Positions 43,357 to 52,589 of a stretch of DNA of 64,000 nucleotides are shown piece by piece (position 1 is the first letter of the stretch; each line of letters starts with the position of its first letter). Where the stretch lies: the NCBI RefSeq assembly GCF_018129985.1, contig NZ_JAFCKT010000011.1, positions 62,001 to 126,000 on the forward strand, written 5' to 3'. The notes under the pieces are model-generated. The model saw only the letters and a list, made by a program, of their open reading frames with translations. It was not told the origin of the DNA and did not search any database. The DNA is from Bradyrhizobium sp. SZCCT0148 (GTDB taxonomy: Bacteria; Pseudomonadota; Alphaproteobacteria; Rhizobiales; Xanthobacteraceae). The position numbers were made by a program, and so were the translations under genes.

Positions 43357-44112
43357 ATGCCTTCGCCCGGCGTTGCCGCCGTCGATCGTGCCCTGAGCAT
43401 CTTGGCGGCCTTCGAGGACGCACCGGAGCCGATGACGCTGGCCGAGCTTGCCCGGCGCACCAAGATGTACAAGAGCACGCTGCTGCGGCTGATGGCGTCG
43501 CTGCAGGAATTCGGCTATCTCGTGCAGTTCGCCGATGGACGCTACCATCTCGGCCCGACGCCGTTCCGGCTCGGCGCGGTCTACCAGCGCAGCAATAATC
43601 TGCATGACCGGGTGACGCCCCTGTTGCGGCAACTGGTGGCCGACGGGTGCGAAAGCCCGTCGTTCCACGTGCGGCATGACGCCAAGCGCAGGCTGTGCGT
43701 CTTTCGCCTCGATTCCCAGCATTCGACGCTCGACCGGGTCGAGGCCGGCATGCTGTTGCCGCTCGACCGCGGTGCGGCCGGCCGCGTCATCCTGGCCTTC
43801 GACGGCGAGAGGGGCGAGGGCTACGACGAGATTCGCGAGGGCTGCATCGCGGTCTCCTTTGGCGAGCGTGATCCCGATTGCGCCGGGCTCGCCTGCCCGG
43901 TGTTCGGCCCCGGCGGCAAATGTGTCGGCGCCTTGTCGCTGTCGGGGCCCAAGCCGCGTTTCACGCGGGACACGCTAAAGACGATGACCTCGCTGCTGTT
44001 GAACGCGGCCATCCGCCTGACACGGGCGCTGGGCGGGCCGACGGAGCGGCTCGATGTTGCGCTGGCCGCCGCGGCCGACGACGCGCGGCCTCCGCGCCGG
44101 GCACGACGATAG
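43357..44112 (+). CDS. IclR-family transcriptional regulator
   Basis: The 251-residue protein has an N-terminal winged helix-turn-helix (MTLAELARRTKMYKSTLLRLMASLQEFGYL) and a C-terminal IclR effector domain (RGAAGRVILAFDGERG; FGPGGKCVGALSLSGPKPRF). It begins 8 bases after the dehydrogenase gene, as the last gene of the operon 39894-44112. It probably controls this operon, possibly through the ATAGAA repeats at 39836. It is convergent with the GntR gene, one base apart. Confidence 0.92.
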   Translation: MPSPGVAAVDRALSILAAFEDAPEPMTLAELARRTKMYKSTLLRLMASLQEFGYLVQFADGRYHLGPTPFRLGAVYQRSNNLHDRVTPLLRQLVADGCESPSFHVRHDAKRRLCVFRLDSQHSTLDRVEAGMLLPLDRGAAGRVILAFDGERGEGYDEIREGCIAVSFGERDPDCAGLACPVFGPGGKCVGALSLSGPKPRFTRDTLKTMTSLLLNAAIRLTRALGGPTERLDVALAAAADDARPPRRARR

Positions 44113-44113
44113 A

Positions 44114-44809
44114 TTACTGCTTCTGCAACAATTTCAGCCGGCAGCGCAGCGCTTCGCGGATATGCGCGCGCGCGAGCTGCTCCGCCTTGTCGCCGTTTCG
44201 CGCGGCGATGGCATCGATGATAGCCTCGTGCTCGCCATGGCTCGTCGAGGGACGCCCTGAGACGGTGAAGGTGGTCGGGCCGAGCAGGGCGATCCAGTCC
44301 TGCAATTCCCGCGACGCATTGTCGAGGTAGCGGTTGCGGGCGGCACGGCAGATCGCCTCGTGGAAGGCGCGGTTGAGCCTCGCCCATTCTCCTGCGATCC
44401 CGGCGGCGTCGGTCGCGGAGGCCTCGACAAAGGCCTGCTCGATGTCGCGAAGCGCGTCCACCTCGGGCGCCGAAGCATGTTCGGCGGCGAGGCGCGCGGC
44501 GGCGCCTTCCATGATCTCGCGCATGGCGTAAAGCTCAAGCACCTCGGAGATGTCGAGACTGCGCACGATCAGCCCGCGGCCGGCGGCGGGCTCGACGAAG
44601 CCGCGTGCCGCGAGCCGGCCCAAGGCTTCTCGAACCGGCGTACGGCTGACCTTGAGCCGCTGGGCGACCTCCTCCTCGCGCAGGCGGTCGCCGGCGCGAT
44701 AGCTGCCGGCCTGCAGCGATTCGCACAGTGAGCGGAAGACAGCTTCGCCCAGCGCAACGCTGCCGCCGCGCGCGATCGATCCACCTGTCTTTGCCGGGCG
44801 CCTTGCCAT
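44114..44809 (-). CDS. GntR-family (FCD subfamily) transcriptional regulator
   Basis: The 231-residue regulator has a GntR winged helix (RLREEEVAQRLKVSRTPVREALGRLAARGFVE) and an all-helical FCD effector domain (YAMREIMEGAAARLAAEHA; LNRAFHEAICRAARNRYL; HEAIIDAIAARNGDKAEQLA). ATG 44809 is chosen; the open frame beyond covers the operator. It is divergent from tcuA and probably regulates it. FCD regulators usually respond to carboxylic acids, which fits tricarballylate-type catabolism. Confidence 0.92.
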   Translation of the reverse strand: MARRPAKTGGSIARGGSVALGEAVFRSLCESLQAGSYRAGDRLREEEVAQRLKVSRTPVREALGRLAARGFVEPAAGRGLIVRSLDISEVLELYAMREIMEGAAARLAAEHASAPEVDALRDIEQAFVEASATDAAGIAGEWARLNRAFHEAICRAARNRYLDNASRELQDWIALLGPTTFTVSGRPSTSHGEHEAIIDAIAARNGDKAEQLARAHIREALRCRLKLLQKQ

Positions 44810-44872
44810 ATTGCCTCGGAGCAGGCGCATTCTGCCCATGCAGAGATGACGCTTGCAGGGCTTCTGTATATC

Positions 44873-44885
44873 TTTGTATACGAAA
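44873..44885. promoter_or_regulatory. Candidate GntR operator between gntR and tcuA
   Basis: TTTGTATACGAAA is a near-perfect palindrome centred on GTATAC, the sort of site bound by FCD-type GntR repressors. A second TGTATA half is 11 bases upstream at 44865. It lies in the 151-base gap between the divergent gntR and tcuA genes, 75-88 bases before tcuA. Confidence 0.6.
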
Positions 44886-44960
44886 GTACGCAATGGCGGC
44901 GGTTGACCTGGCCCGCCGCCGGACAGAATATCTCCAACTTCGTCGCATCGGGCAGACGGC

Positions 44961-46352
44961 ATGAGCAGCAAGTACGATGTGCTGGTGATCGGCGGCGGCA
45001 ACGCAGCGCTGTGTGCGGCGATCTCGGCGCGGCGTGGCGGTGCCTCGGTGCTGGTGCTCGAAGGCGCGCCGAAGTTCTATCGCGGCGGCAACACCCGCCA
45101 CACCCGCAACATGCGTTGCGCCCATGATGCGGCCACCGAAATCCTGACCGGTCCCTACACCGAGGAGGAGTTCTGGGAAGACCTGCTGCGCGTCACCGGG
45201 GGGCAGACCGACGAGGTGCTCGCGCGCCACATGATCCGCGAGTCCAAGGACATCCTGAACTGGATCGTGGAGCAGGGCGTGCGCTGGCAACCCTCGCTCG
45301 GCGGCACGCTCAGCCTCGGCCGCACCAATTCCTTCTTTCTCGGCGGCGGCCGCGCGATGCTGAACGCCTTGTATCTGACCGCCGAGCGGCTCGGTGTCGA
45401 TGTCGAGTACGACGCGGAGGTGACCGACCTCGTGATCGAGGACGGCATGTTCCTCGCCGCGCGCCTCAAACGGCCGATCAGGGGCGAAACCGAGATCCGC
45501 GCGACCTCGCTGGTCGCAGCCGCCGGCGGGTTCGAGGCCAACATCGAATGGCTCAAGCAATATTGGGGCGAAGCGGCCGACAATTTCCTGATCCGCGGTA
45601 CGCCCTATAATCGCGGTTCGATCCTGAAGATGCTGCTCGACAAGGGCGTGCAGGAGGTCGGCGATCCAACCCAGTGTCATGCCGTGGCGATCGACGCCCG
45701 CGCGCCGAAATTCGACGGCGGCATCATCACGCGCCACGACTCCGTCGTGTTCGGCATCGTCGTGAACAAGCAGGCGCAGCGCTTCTATGACGAGGGCGAG
45801 GATATCTGGCCGAAGCGCTACGCGATCTGGGGCCGGCTGGTCGCGGCGCAGCCCGACCAGATCGCCTACATCATTTTCGATTCCAGCGTCGTCACCAGCT
45901 TCATGCCGACGCTGTTTCCGCCGATTGCCGGGCAGACGATCGCCGAACTTGCCGGCAAGCTCGAGCTTGATCCGGCCGCGCTGGAGAAGACGATCACTGA
46001 ATTCAACGCGGCGGTGCGGCCCGGGACGTTCGACCATACCATCCTGGACGATTGCGTGACGGAGGGCATCAGCCCGCCCAAGACGCATTGGGCGCGCAAG
46101 ATCGAGGCGGCGCCTTATCTTGCCTATCCGGTGCGGCCCGGCATCACCTTCACCTATCTCGGCACACGCGTGAACAAGGAGGCGCGGATGCAGATGGCTG
46201 ACGGCAGGCCGTCGGCCAACATGTTCGCGGCCGGCGAGATCATGGCCGGCAACGTGCTCGGCAAGGGCTACGCCGCCGGCATGGGCATGACCATCGGCAG
46301 CGTGTTCGGGCGGATCGCAGGACGCGAAGCGGCGAAACATGCACGAAACTAA
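44961..46352 (+). CDS. tcuA: FAD-dependent tricarballylate dehydrogenase TcuA
   Basis: The 463-residue flavoprotein starts with the FAD motif YDVLVIGGGNAALCAAISAR (GxGxxA) and has GGNTRHTRNMRCAHD, LVAAAGGFEAN, GMGMTIGSVFGRIAGREAA near the end and the succinate-dehydrogenase-like active-site region HAVAIDARAPKFDGG. TcuA oxidises tricarballylate to cis-aconitate; related enzymes act on other polycarboxylates. It is co-transcribed with an esterase gene and tcuB, and controlled by the divergent GntR. No TcuC transporter is present. Confidence 0.9.
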   Translation: MSSKYDVLVIGGGNAALCAAISARRGGASVLVLEGAPKFYRGGNTRHTRNMRCAHDAATEILTGPYTEEEFWEDLLRVTGGQTDEVLARHMIRESKDILNWIVEQGVRWQPSLGGTLSLGRTNSFFLGGGRAMLNALYLTAERLGVDVEYDAEVTDLVIEDGMFLAARLKRPIRGETEIRATSLVAAAGGFEANIEWLKQYWGEAADNFLIRGTPYNRGSILKMLLDKGVQEVGDPTQCHAVAIDARAPKFDGGIITRHDSVVFGIVVNKQAQRFYDEGEDIWPKRYAIWGRLVAAQPDQIAYIIFDSSVVTSFMPTLFPPIAGQTIAELAGKLELDPAALEKTITEFNAAVRPGTFDHTILDDCVTEGISPPKTHWARKIEAAPYLAYPVRPGITFTYLGTRVNKEARMQMADGRPSANMFAAGEIMAGNVLGKGYAAGMGMTIGSVFGRIAGREAAKHARN

Positions 46353-46375
46353 AGAAAAGACTTGAGGGAGAAACC

Positions 46376-47404
46376 ATGTCACGCATTGCCATCACTTCGC
46401 TCACGGTGCTGCTGGCCGTCGGCCACGCCCACGCCGGCGAGCCGATCACCCTGCGCGACATGGGCTCGTTCCATGTCGGCGGGCGTCTCGTCGAGATCTC
46501 CGGCAAGCCGGTGAAGGAGGTCGTGTTCACGCCCGGCGGCGTGCCCGCCAAGGTCGATCCCAACGGCACCTATCAGGTCGAGCAGATGTACGTGCAGTAC
46601 TTCCTGCCGGCGAACGAGAAGGGAGCCTACCCGCTGCTGATGTGGCATGGCGGCGGCCTGACGGGCGTCACCTACGAGACCACGCCCGACGGACGCGAGG
46701 GCTGGCTGAACTATTTCCTGCGCAAGGGCTGGGCGGTCTACAATTCCGATGCGGTGGAGCGCGGGCGCGCCGGCTGGGCGCAATACCCCGATATCTTCAA
46801 GGGTGAACCGGTCTTCCTCACCACCGCCAATCCGTTCGAGCGTTTTCGCATCGGCGATGGGCCAAACTCGTACGATCCGGATCCCGCCAAGCGAAAGCTG
46901 TTGCCGGGCAACCAGTTTCCCGTCGAGGGCTACGAGAACTTCGTCAAGCAGAACGTGCCTCGCTGGACCACGACGGACGACGCGATCGTCGCCGCCTATA
47001 TCGCCGAGATCGATCGCGTCGGCCCCTCGGTGATCCTGTTCCATAGCCAAGCCGGCAGCTTCGGCTTCAGGGTTGCGCAGGCTCGTCCCGACAAGGTCAA
47101 GGCGCTGATCGCGATCGAACCGGCCGGTATCGGTGATCCCGCCAAGGCGGACTTGCTGAAGAACATCCCGACGCTCATCGTTTATGGCGACTATATCGAG
47201 AAGGACTCGCGCTGGCCCAAGATCCGCGTCAACGGCGTCGCCTTCGCGGACGCCATCAAGGCCGCCGGCGGCAGCGTCGACGTCGTCGATCTTCCGCAGG
47301 TCGGGATCAAAGGCAATTCGCACATGGTGATGATGGACAAGAACAATCTCGAGGTTGCTGCCCTGATCCAGAAATGGCTCGAGGGCAAAGGCCTGGTGAA
47401 GTAG
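46376..47404 (+). CDS. Secreted alpha/beta hydrolase (esterase)
   Basis: The 342-residue product has a signal peptide (SRIAITSLTVLLAVGHAHAGE) and is probably periplasmic. It has an oxyanion motif LLMWHGGGLTG, the nucleophile motif VILFHSQAGSFGFRV in place of the classical GxSxG, and a C-terminal His in IKGNSHMVMMDKNN. It lies between tcuA and tcuB, 23 and 4 bases away, so it belongs to this pathway. It may release a carboxylic acid from an ester outside the cytoplasm; this is inference. Confidence 0.82.
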   Translation: MSRIAITSLTVLLAVGHAHAGEPITLRDMGSFHVGGRLVEISGKPVKEVVFTPGGVPAKVDPNGTYQVEQMYVQYFLPANEKGAYPLLMWHGGGLTGVTYETTPDGREGWLNYFLRKGWAVYNSDAVERGRAGWAQYPDIFKGEPVFLTTANPFERFRIGDGPNSYDPDPAKRKLLPGNQFPVEGYENFVKQNVPRWTTTDDAIVAAYIAEIDRVGPSVILFHSQAGSFGFRVAQARPDKVKALIAIEPAGIGDPAKADLLKNIPTLIVYGDYIEKDSRWPKIRVNGVAFADAIKAAGGSVDVVDLPQVGIKGNSHMVMMDKNNLEVAALIQKWLEGKGLVK

Positions 47405-47408
47405 AACC

Positions 47409-48509
47409 ATGCACGGAACCAGAATTCTGGACGAGGCCGACCGCCTGATGACGGTCTGCAATTCCTGCCGCTACTGCGAGGGTCTTTGCGCGGTGTTTCC
47501 CGCCATGGAGATGCGGCGCTCTTTCTCGGACGGCGATCTCAACTACCTCGCCAATCTCTGCCATTCCTGCGGCGCCTGCTATGTCGACTGCCAATTCTCG
47601 CCGCCGCATGAGTTCAACGTCAATGTCCCCAAGACGCTCGCGATCGCGCGTGCCGAATCCTATGCCGCCTATGCCTGGCCGGGTGCGTTGTCCGGCGCCT
47701 TCGCCCGCAACGGGCTCGTCATCAGCATCGTCGCCGCACTCAGCATGGCCGCCTTCATCCTCGGCTTCGCCGCGCTGAACGACCGCAGCGTGCTGTTCGG
47801 TGTGCACACCGGCCCCGGCGCTTTCTACAAATTGATGCCGCACAACGCGATGGCGGCGCTGTTCAGCGCCGCATTCCTCTATGCAGTCCTAGCGCTGGTC
47901 ATGAGCGTGCGCGCGTTCTGGCGCGATATCGGCACGCCGATCGGCGGCCGCCCCGATGGGGGCTCGATCTTCCAGGCGATCCGCGATGCCGGCGAACTGC
48001 GCTATCTGCATGGCGGCGGCGTTGGTTGCTACAACGAGGACGACAAGCCGACCGACCGGCGCAAATTCTATCACCACCTGACCTTCTACGGATTCCTGCT
48101 GTGCTTTGCCGCGACCTCGGTGGCGACGCTGTATCACTACCTGCTTGCGCGCGAGGCGCCGTATCCGTGGTGGGACCTGCCGGTGGTGCTGGGCACGCTC
48201 GGCGGAATCGGTCTGATCATCGGTCCGGTCGGCCTGTTCTTGGCCAAGATGAAACGTGATCCGGCGCTGCTCGACGAGTTCAGCTACGGCATGGATGTCG
48301 GCTTCATCGCCATGCTGTTCCTGACCGGCCTCACCGGCATGGCGCTTCTGGTCCTGCGCGAGACCGCCGCGATGGGACCGCTGCTGGCGCTGCATCTCGG
48401 CGCCGTGTTCGCGCTGTTCATCACCATGCCCTACGGCAAATTCGTGCACGGCATCTATCGCTTCGCAGCCCTGGTGCGCTATGCGCAGGAGCGGCGGACG
48501 GCGGCGTGA
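47409..48509 (+). CDS. tcuB: Tricarballylate utilization membrane iron-sulfur protein TcuB
   Basis: The 366-residue protein has two [4Fe-4S] motifs at its start, TVCNSCRYCEGLCAVFP and LCHSCGACYVDCQFSPP, followed by about six membrane segments (for example VISIVAALSMAAFILGFAAL) forming a cytochrome-b-like unit with conserved His. TcuB reoxidises the FAD of TcuA and passes electrons to quinones at the inner membrane. It ends the tcuA operon. Length and motif order match Salmonella TcuB. Confidence 0.92.
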   Translation: MHGTRILDEADRLMTVCNSCRYCEGLCAVFPAMEMRRSFSDGDLNYLANLCHSCGACYVDCQFSPPHEFNVNVPKTLAIARAESYAAYAWPGALSGAFARNGLVISIVAALSMAAFILGFAALNDRSVLFGVHTGPGAFYKLMPHNAMAALFSAAFLYAVLALVMSVRAFWRDIGTPIGGRPDGGSIFQAIRDAGELRYLHGGGVGCYNEDDKPTDRRKFYHHLTFYGFLLCFAATSVATLYHYLLAREAPYPWWDLPVVLGTLGGIGLIIGPVGLFLAKMKRDPALLDEFSYGMDVGFIAMLFLTGLTGMALLVLRETAAMGPLLALHLGAVFALFITMPYGKFVHGIYRFAALVRYAQERRTAA

Positions 48510-48513
48510 CCAA

Positions 48514-49179
48514 TTATCCCGCTTGAAAGCGGCCGTCGCGCAGGAAGGCGATGGTCTGCGCGATCGCAACGCTGTGACGCGGAAGTCCGGTATGCGAGGC
48601 TTTCACGACGACATGGTCGGCCATCCCGGAAAGCATTGCGCTTTGTACCGACACTCGTCCGTCGTTCGGCTTCGGCAAAATAAACAGTCCGGCGACGGGG
48701 TCGATGAAGCGGCTTCCTGCGATCACGCCGACGGGATAATCCACGGCGGGAAAGGCCATCGGTCGGGCCGTCGTCAATTCGAGTCCGGCGGGTCCGTAGA
48801 AAGCGCGATAGAGCCGCGATCCGCTGAGGAGGTCGGCAACTTCACTACCGCCGTTCGGCGTCCCAAGCATCACGACACTGGCAAGCCTTTTCGGGCGATA
48901 TTTCGCGATGTAGGCGCGTGTGACGAGACCGCCCATCGAATATGCAGCGAAATGCAGAGGCGCGTTGCGGTTGGCGAAGCCCGAGATTGCCGGGTGGAGA
49001 TCATCGGCGAGGGCCGCGATCGGCTTGCTGCGGCTGGGATAGTCGATGTTGAGCGTTGCGAAGCCGGCGGTCTGGAGCGCCCGCTCCAGCTTGGTCAGCG
49101 ATGCCGAGGTCCGCGCGATGCCGTGAAGCAGAACCACTCCCGGGCATCGCGCGTCGCCTGATTGAGGCGCCTCGTGCAT
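48514..49179 (-). CDS. Lipase-like alpha/beta hydrolase
   Basis: The 221-residue protein has the hydrolase motifs VVLLHGIARTSASL (oxyanion), FAAYSMGGLVTRAYI (Ser in YSMGG), VMLGTPNGGSEVADLL and a late VVKASHTGLPRHS with the catalytic His. The pattern is that of small cytoplasmic lipases or PGAP1-like proteins. ATG 49179 is chosen, 5 bases after the upstream acyltransferase stop, so the two are co-transcribed, which suggests a role in lipid turnover. Confidence 0.85.
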   Translation of the reverse strand: MHEAPQSGDARCPGVVLLHGIARTSASLTKLERALQTAGFATLNIDYPSRSKPIAALADDLHPAISGFANRNAPLHFAAYSMGGLVTRAYIAKYRPKRLASVVMLGTPNGGSEVADLLSGSRLYRAFYGPAGLELTTARPMAFPAVDYPVGVIAGSRFIDPVAGLFILPKPNDGRVSVQSAMLSGMADHVVVKASHTGLPRHSVAIAQTIAFLRDGRFQAG

Positions 49180-49184
49180 GTGTC

Positions 49185-52100
49185 TTACGCCACCTCGCGC
49201 TCCGGCGCTGACGCCTGCTCGCGGGCCATTGCAGTGGCGGTGACGTAGTCGGTCTTGCCGGTGCCGAGCAGCGGCACCTTGTCGACCACCATGATCGCCG
49301 CGGGAACGGTCAGCTCGGAGGCGCCGATCGTCTTGGCCTGGACCTGCATTGCGCTGCGCTCGGCGTTCTTCTCCGTCGTCAGCAGCACGATGCGCTCGCC
49401 CTTGCGCGGATCGGGGATCGACACGGCAATCGATCCGGCTTGCGGCCATAGTGTATTCGCGATGGCTTCGACCGCCGACAGTGACACCATTTCGCCCGCA
49501 ATCTTGGCAAAGCGCTTGGCGCGGCCCTTGATTGTGATGAAGCCGGCGTCGTCGATGGCCACGATGTCGCCGGTGTCGTGCCAGCCCTCGGGGAGCACTT
49601 CGAGCACGCCGGGATTTTCCGCCCGCAGGTATCCGAGCATCACGTTGGGTCCGCGCACCGAGAGCCGCCCACCTTCCTCGATGCCGGGGACCGGATCGAG
49701 GCGGCTTTCCATCAGCGGCGACAGGCGGCCGACGGTGCCGGGACGATTTGCCATCGGCGTGTTCATCGCCAGTACCGGCGCGGTCTCGGTGACGCCATAG
49801 CCTTCGAGGATCCGAATGCCGTAGCGTTCCATGAACACCTGCCGCGTGCGGTCCTTGACCGCCTCGGCGCCTGCGATCACCAGGCGCAAGGTGCGGAAGT
49901 CGTAGGCATGGGCGGAGCGCGCATAGCCGGTGAGGAACGTGTCGGTGCCGAACAGGATGGTTGCGCCAGTCTGGTAGATCAGCTCAGGCACGATCCGGTA
50001 ATGCAGCGGCGAGGGGTACATGTAGATCGGGATGCCCGCGAGCATCGGCATCATCATCCCGCCCGTGAGCCCGAACGAGTGGAACACCGGCAGTACGTTG
50101 AACACCTTGTCGTTGGCGTTGGCATCGACCCGCGCCAAAGCCTGCGCCGCATTGGCGAGGATGTTGCGATGGGACAGCACCACCCCCTTGGGCGTGCCTT
50201 CCGAGCCCGACGTGAACAGCACCACAGCGGGGTCGCTGGCCTGGCGGACGACGCGCGGCGTCGTGCCGGCGAGCAGGCCCTTGATCTTGTCGGCCGTGCC
50301 GATCGAGGCGCGGACGTCCTCGAGATAGACGACCCGGGCTTCTCCGGAGATCGCAGCCATCAGCTTGTCGAGCTTGCCCTTCTCGATGAACGCCTTCGAG
50401 GTCAGCACGGTCTTGACCTGCGCAGCCTTCATGGCGGCGGTCACGTTGACCGGGCCCGCCGAGAAGTTGAGCATCGCCGGGACCCGGCCGATGTTCTGCA
50501 GCGCCATGAAGACCACGGCGACGCCCGCGGAATTCGGCAGCAGCACGCCGACATTCTCGCCGACGACGGTACCGCTCTCCAGCTTCCGGCTCAGGACCTG
50601 CGCGCCGAGGATCAGCTTGCGATAGGTCAGCTTGGTGCCGAGTGCGTCCTCGATGATGACCTTGCCGGTGTCGCGGTCGCGATAGGCGTGCCCGAGCGCC
50701 TCGAACAGCGAGTGATCGAGCATCGCGTTCTTGACCATGGCGTCAATCATGACGTCCTGAAGTGCGGCGCCGGCAGCATTGCGGCGCGCCTTGCCCTTCA
50801 GCGCCGGGTCGACCGGCAACTTGACCGGCGGCAGGATGGTGACCGTCACCCGGGGAAACCACGAGCGCTTGATCTGGCTGGAGTTGAGATAGCTGAGATG
50901 CGAGCGTTGCGCGCCCTCGATGCGAACAGGCACGATCACGGCGTCGGCCTTGTCGGCGATCATCGCGGTGCCGTCATAGACCTTCATCAGCGAGCCCGAG
51001 ACGGTGATGCGTCCCTCCGGGAAGATCACCACCGGCTCGCCGGCGGCGACCAGCTTGATCAGGTCGCGCGCGGCCAGCGGCTTGGTCGGATCCATGGTGT
51101 AGTGCTTGACGACGCGCAGGAACGGCTTCGCCCACCAAGCCTTGGCAATGCCGGTGTCGACCGCGAAGCTCGCGTCGATCGGCAACACGGCGTGCAGCAA
51201 CGGGCCATCGATCAGGCTGACATGATTGGGTGCGATCAGCATGCGCGTGCCCGGAGGCGGCAGATTTTCGAGACCGCGGACCTCGGTGCGGAAGAGGGCG
51301 CGGAACAGCAGTCCGCCGGCATCACGCACGCCTTCCTTGCCCCATTTGGTCAGCACGAACCACACTGCGCCGAAGCTGGCGACGCCGAGGCCGAAGAAGA
51401 TCCAGCCGATATGCAGGCCGGCCGCCTGCAGCAGCGCGACGAACAGCGAGCCGACAACCATGAAGGCCGCCTGCAGCACGTTGCCGGCGGCGATGATGCG
51501 GGCGCGCTCGGATGGCGCCGACCAGGCCTGGACCGCGGCGAAGGAGGGAACGACGAACAGGCCGCCGCCGAATGCGAAGGCGACGAAGTCGGCCAGCATG
51601 CGCAGGCCCGCGAACGAGGTCGCGAAACCGGCTGCGGTGATGTCCTGGCCCTTGGCGGTGACGCCGATGGCCCATGCGAGATCGAGGCCGGCAAACCCCA
51701 TGATGATGGCACCGATCGGTACCAGCGCGAGATTCGGGCGAACGTGGCTGAGGTTGGCCGCGAACAGCGAGCCGATGGCGATGCCGATGGCGAAGATCGC
51801 AAGGCACAGCGTCACCACGCCCTCGGTGCCGCCGACGACCTCCTTGACCAGCGCCGGCAACAGCGACAGAACGATCGCGCCGACCAGCCAGAACCAGGAG
51901 ACGATCACGGTGCCGTCCCACAGCCGGTGGTCGGCGTGCAGGGTCTTGAGAAGGCTCACCGTCGAGGTCCAGGGATTGGCATCGACGGGCAGGTCGGGCG
52001 CCGACGGTGTCGTCTGCGGAATGCGGGAAGCGAACGCCCAGGACAGCAGGGCCAGCACGACCACGGCCGATGCGACCCAGCCCATATGCGCCGATCCCGC

Positions 52101-52589
52101 CACGAACTGGCCGCCGGCGACGGTGCCCAGCAGAATCGCCATGAAGGTCGCGCCTTCGACCAGCGCGTTGCCGGTCGCGAGCTCGCCGAGCTCGAGCTGA
52201 TCCGGGAGCATGGAGTATTTCACGGGCCCGAACAGCGCGGCGATGACACCGAACAGCGCGAGCGCTGCGAACAATAGCGGCACCGAGTGCAGGAAGAACC
52301 CGGCGGCCGCGAACGCCGCGGCGAAGATCTCGGCGAATTTGAGCCGCCTTGCGACGACGGACTTGACGTATTTGTCGGCGAGCTGGCCGCCGAGCCCCGA
52401 CAGGATGAAATAGGGGAAGATGAAGACGGCGCCCGCCACCGTCACCAGCGCGTCGCCATGGCCGGTTGCGGCGCTGTAGAGCAGAATGATGACGAGCGCA
52501 TTCTTGAGCACGTTGTCATTGAGCGCCGAGAAGAATTGCGCCCAGAACAGCGGCGCAAAGCGGCGTGACGACATCAATTCCCTGATCAT
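49185..52589 (-). CDS. Acyl-[ACP]-phospholipid O-acyltransferase (LplT-PlsC-acyl ligase fusion)
   Basis: The 1134-residue protein joins three modules. Residues about 1-410 are an MFS lysophospholipid flippase (LplT-like: FWAQFFSALNDNVLKNALVI). Residues about 430-620 are a PlsC acyltransferase with APNHVSLIDG (NHx4D-like) and FPEGRIT. Residues about 640-1134 are an acyl-activating enzyme with LFTSGSEGTPKGVVLSHRN and VTETAPVLAMN. It re-acylates lysophospholipids at the inner membrane. This fused form is known in many proteobacteria. It is followed by the lipase-like gene. ATG 52589 is preceded by no other gene. Confidence 0.93.
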   Translation of the reverse strand: MIRELMSSRRFAPLFWAQFFSALNDNVLKNALVIILLYSAATGHGDALVTVAGAVFIFPYFILSGLGGQLADKYVKSVVARRLKFAEIFAAAFAAAGFFLHSVPLLFAALALFGVIAALFGPVKYSMLPDQLELGELATGNALVEGATFMAILLGTVAGGQFVAGSAHMGWVASAVVVLALLSWAFASRIPQTTPSAPDLPVDANPWTSTVSLLKTLHADHRLWDGTVIVSWFWLVGAIVLSLLPALVKEVVGGTEGVVTLCLAIFAIGIAIGSLFAANLSHVRPNLALVPIGAIIMGFAGLDLAWAIGVTAKGQDITAAGFATSFAGLRMLADFVAFAFGGGLFVVPSFAAVQAWSAPSERARIIAAGNVLQAAFMVVGSLFVALLQAAGLHIGWIFFGLGVASFGAVWFVLTKWGKEGVRDAGGLLFRALFRTEVRGLENLPPPGTRMLIAPNHVSLIDGPLLHAVLPIDASFAVDTGIAKAWWAKPFLRVVKHYTMDPTKPLAARDLIKLVAAGEPVVIFPEGRITVSGSLMKVYDGTAMIADKADAVIVPVRIEGAQRSHLSYLNSSQIKRSWFPRVTVTILPPVKLPVDPALKGKARRNAAGAALQDVMIDAMVKNAMLDHSLFEALGHAYRDRDTGKVIIEDALGTKLTYRKLILGAQVLSRKLESGTVVGENVGVLLPNSAGVAVVFMALQNIGRVPAMLNFSAGPVNVTAAMKAAQVKTVLTSKAFIEKGKLDKLMAAISGEARVVYLEDVRASIGTADKIKGLLAGTTPRVVRQASDPAVVLFTSGSEGTPKGVVLSHRNILANAAQALARVDANANDKVFNVLPVFHSFGLTGGMMMPMLAGIPIYMYPSPLHYRIVPELIYQTGATILFGTDTFLTGYARSAHAYDFRTLRLVIAGAEAVKDRTRQVFMERYGIRILEGYGVTETAPVLAMNTPMANRPGTVGRLSPLMESRLDPVPGIEEGGRLSVRGPNVMLGYLRAENPGVLEVLPEGWHDTGDIVAIDDAGFITIKGRAKRFAKIAGEMVSLSAVEAIANTLWPQAGSIAVSIPDPRKGERIVLLTTEKNAERSAMQVQAKTIGASELTVPAAIMVVDKVPLLGTGKTDYVTATAMAREQASAPEREVA

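Noticed and set aside
44535..46382. A 615-codon minus-strand frame across tcuA and the gntR promoter
   Set aside because: It overlaps the operator and tcuA in full and reads as compositionally biased shadow sequence.
49578..52277. An 899-codon plus-strand frame inside the acyltransferase gene
   Set aside because: It is a shadow of the three-domain minus-strand gene. Its sequence is low-complexity (Arg, Asp, Gly, His) and lacks a plausible start.
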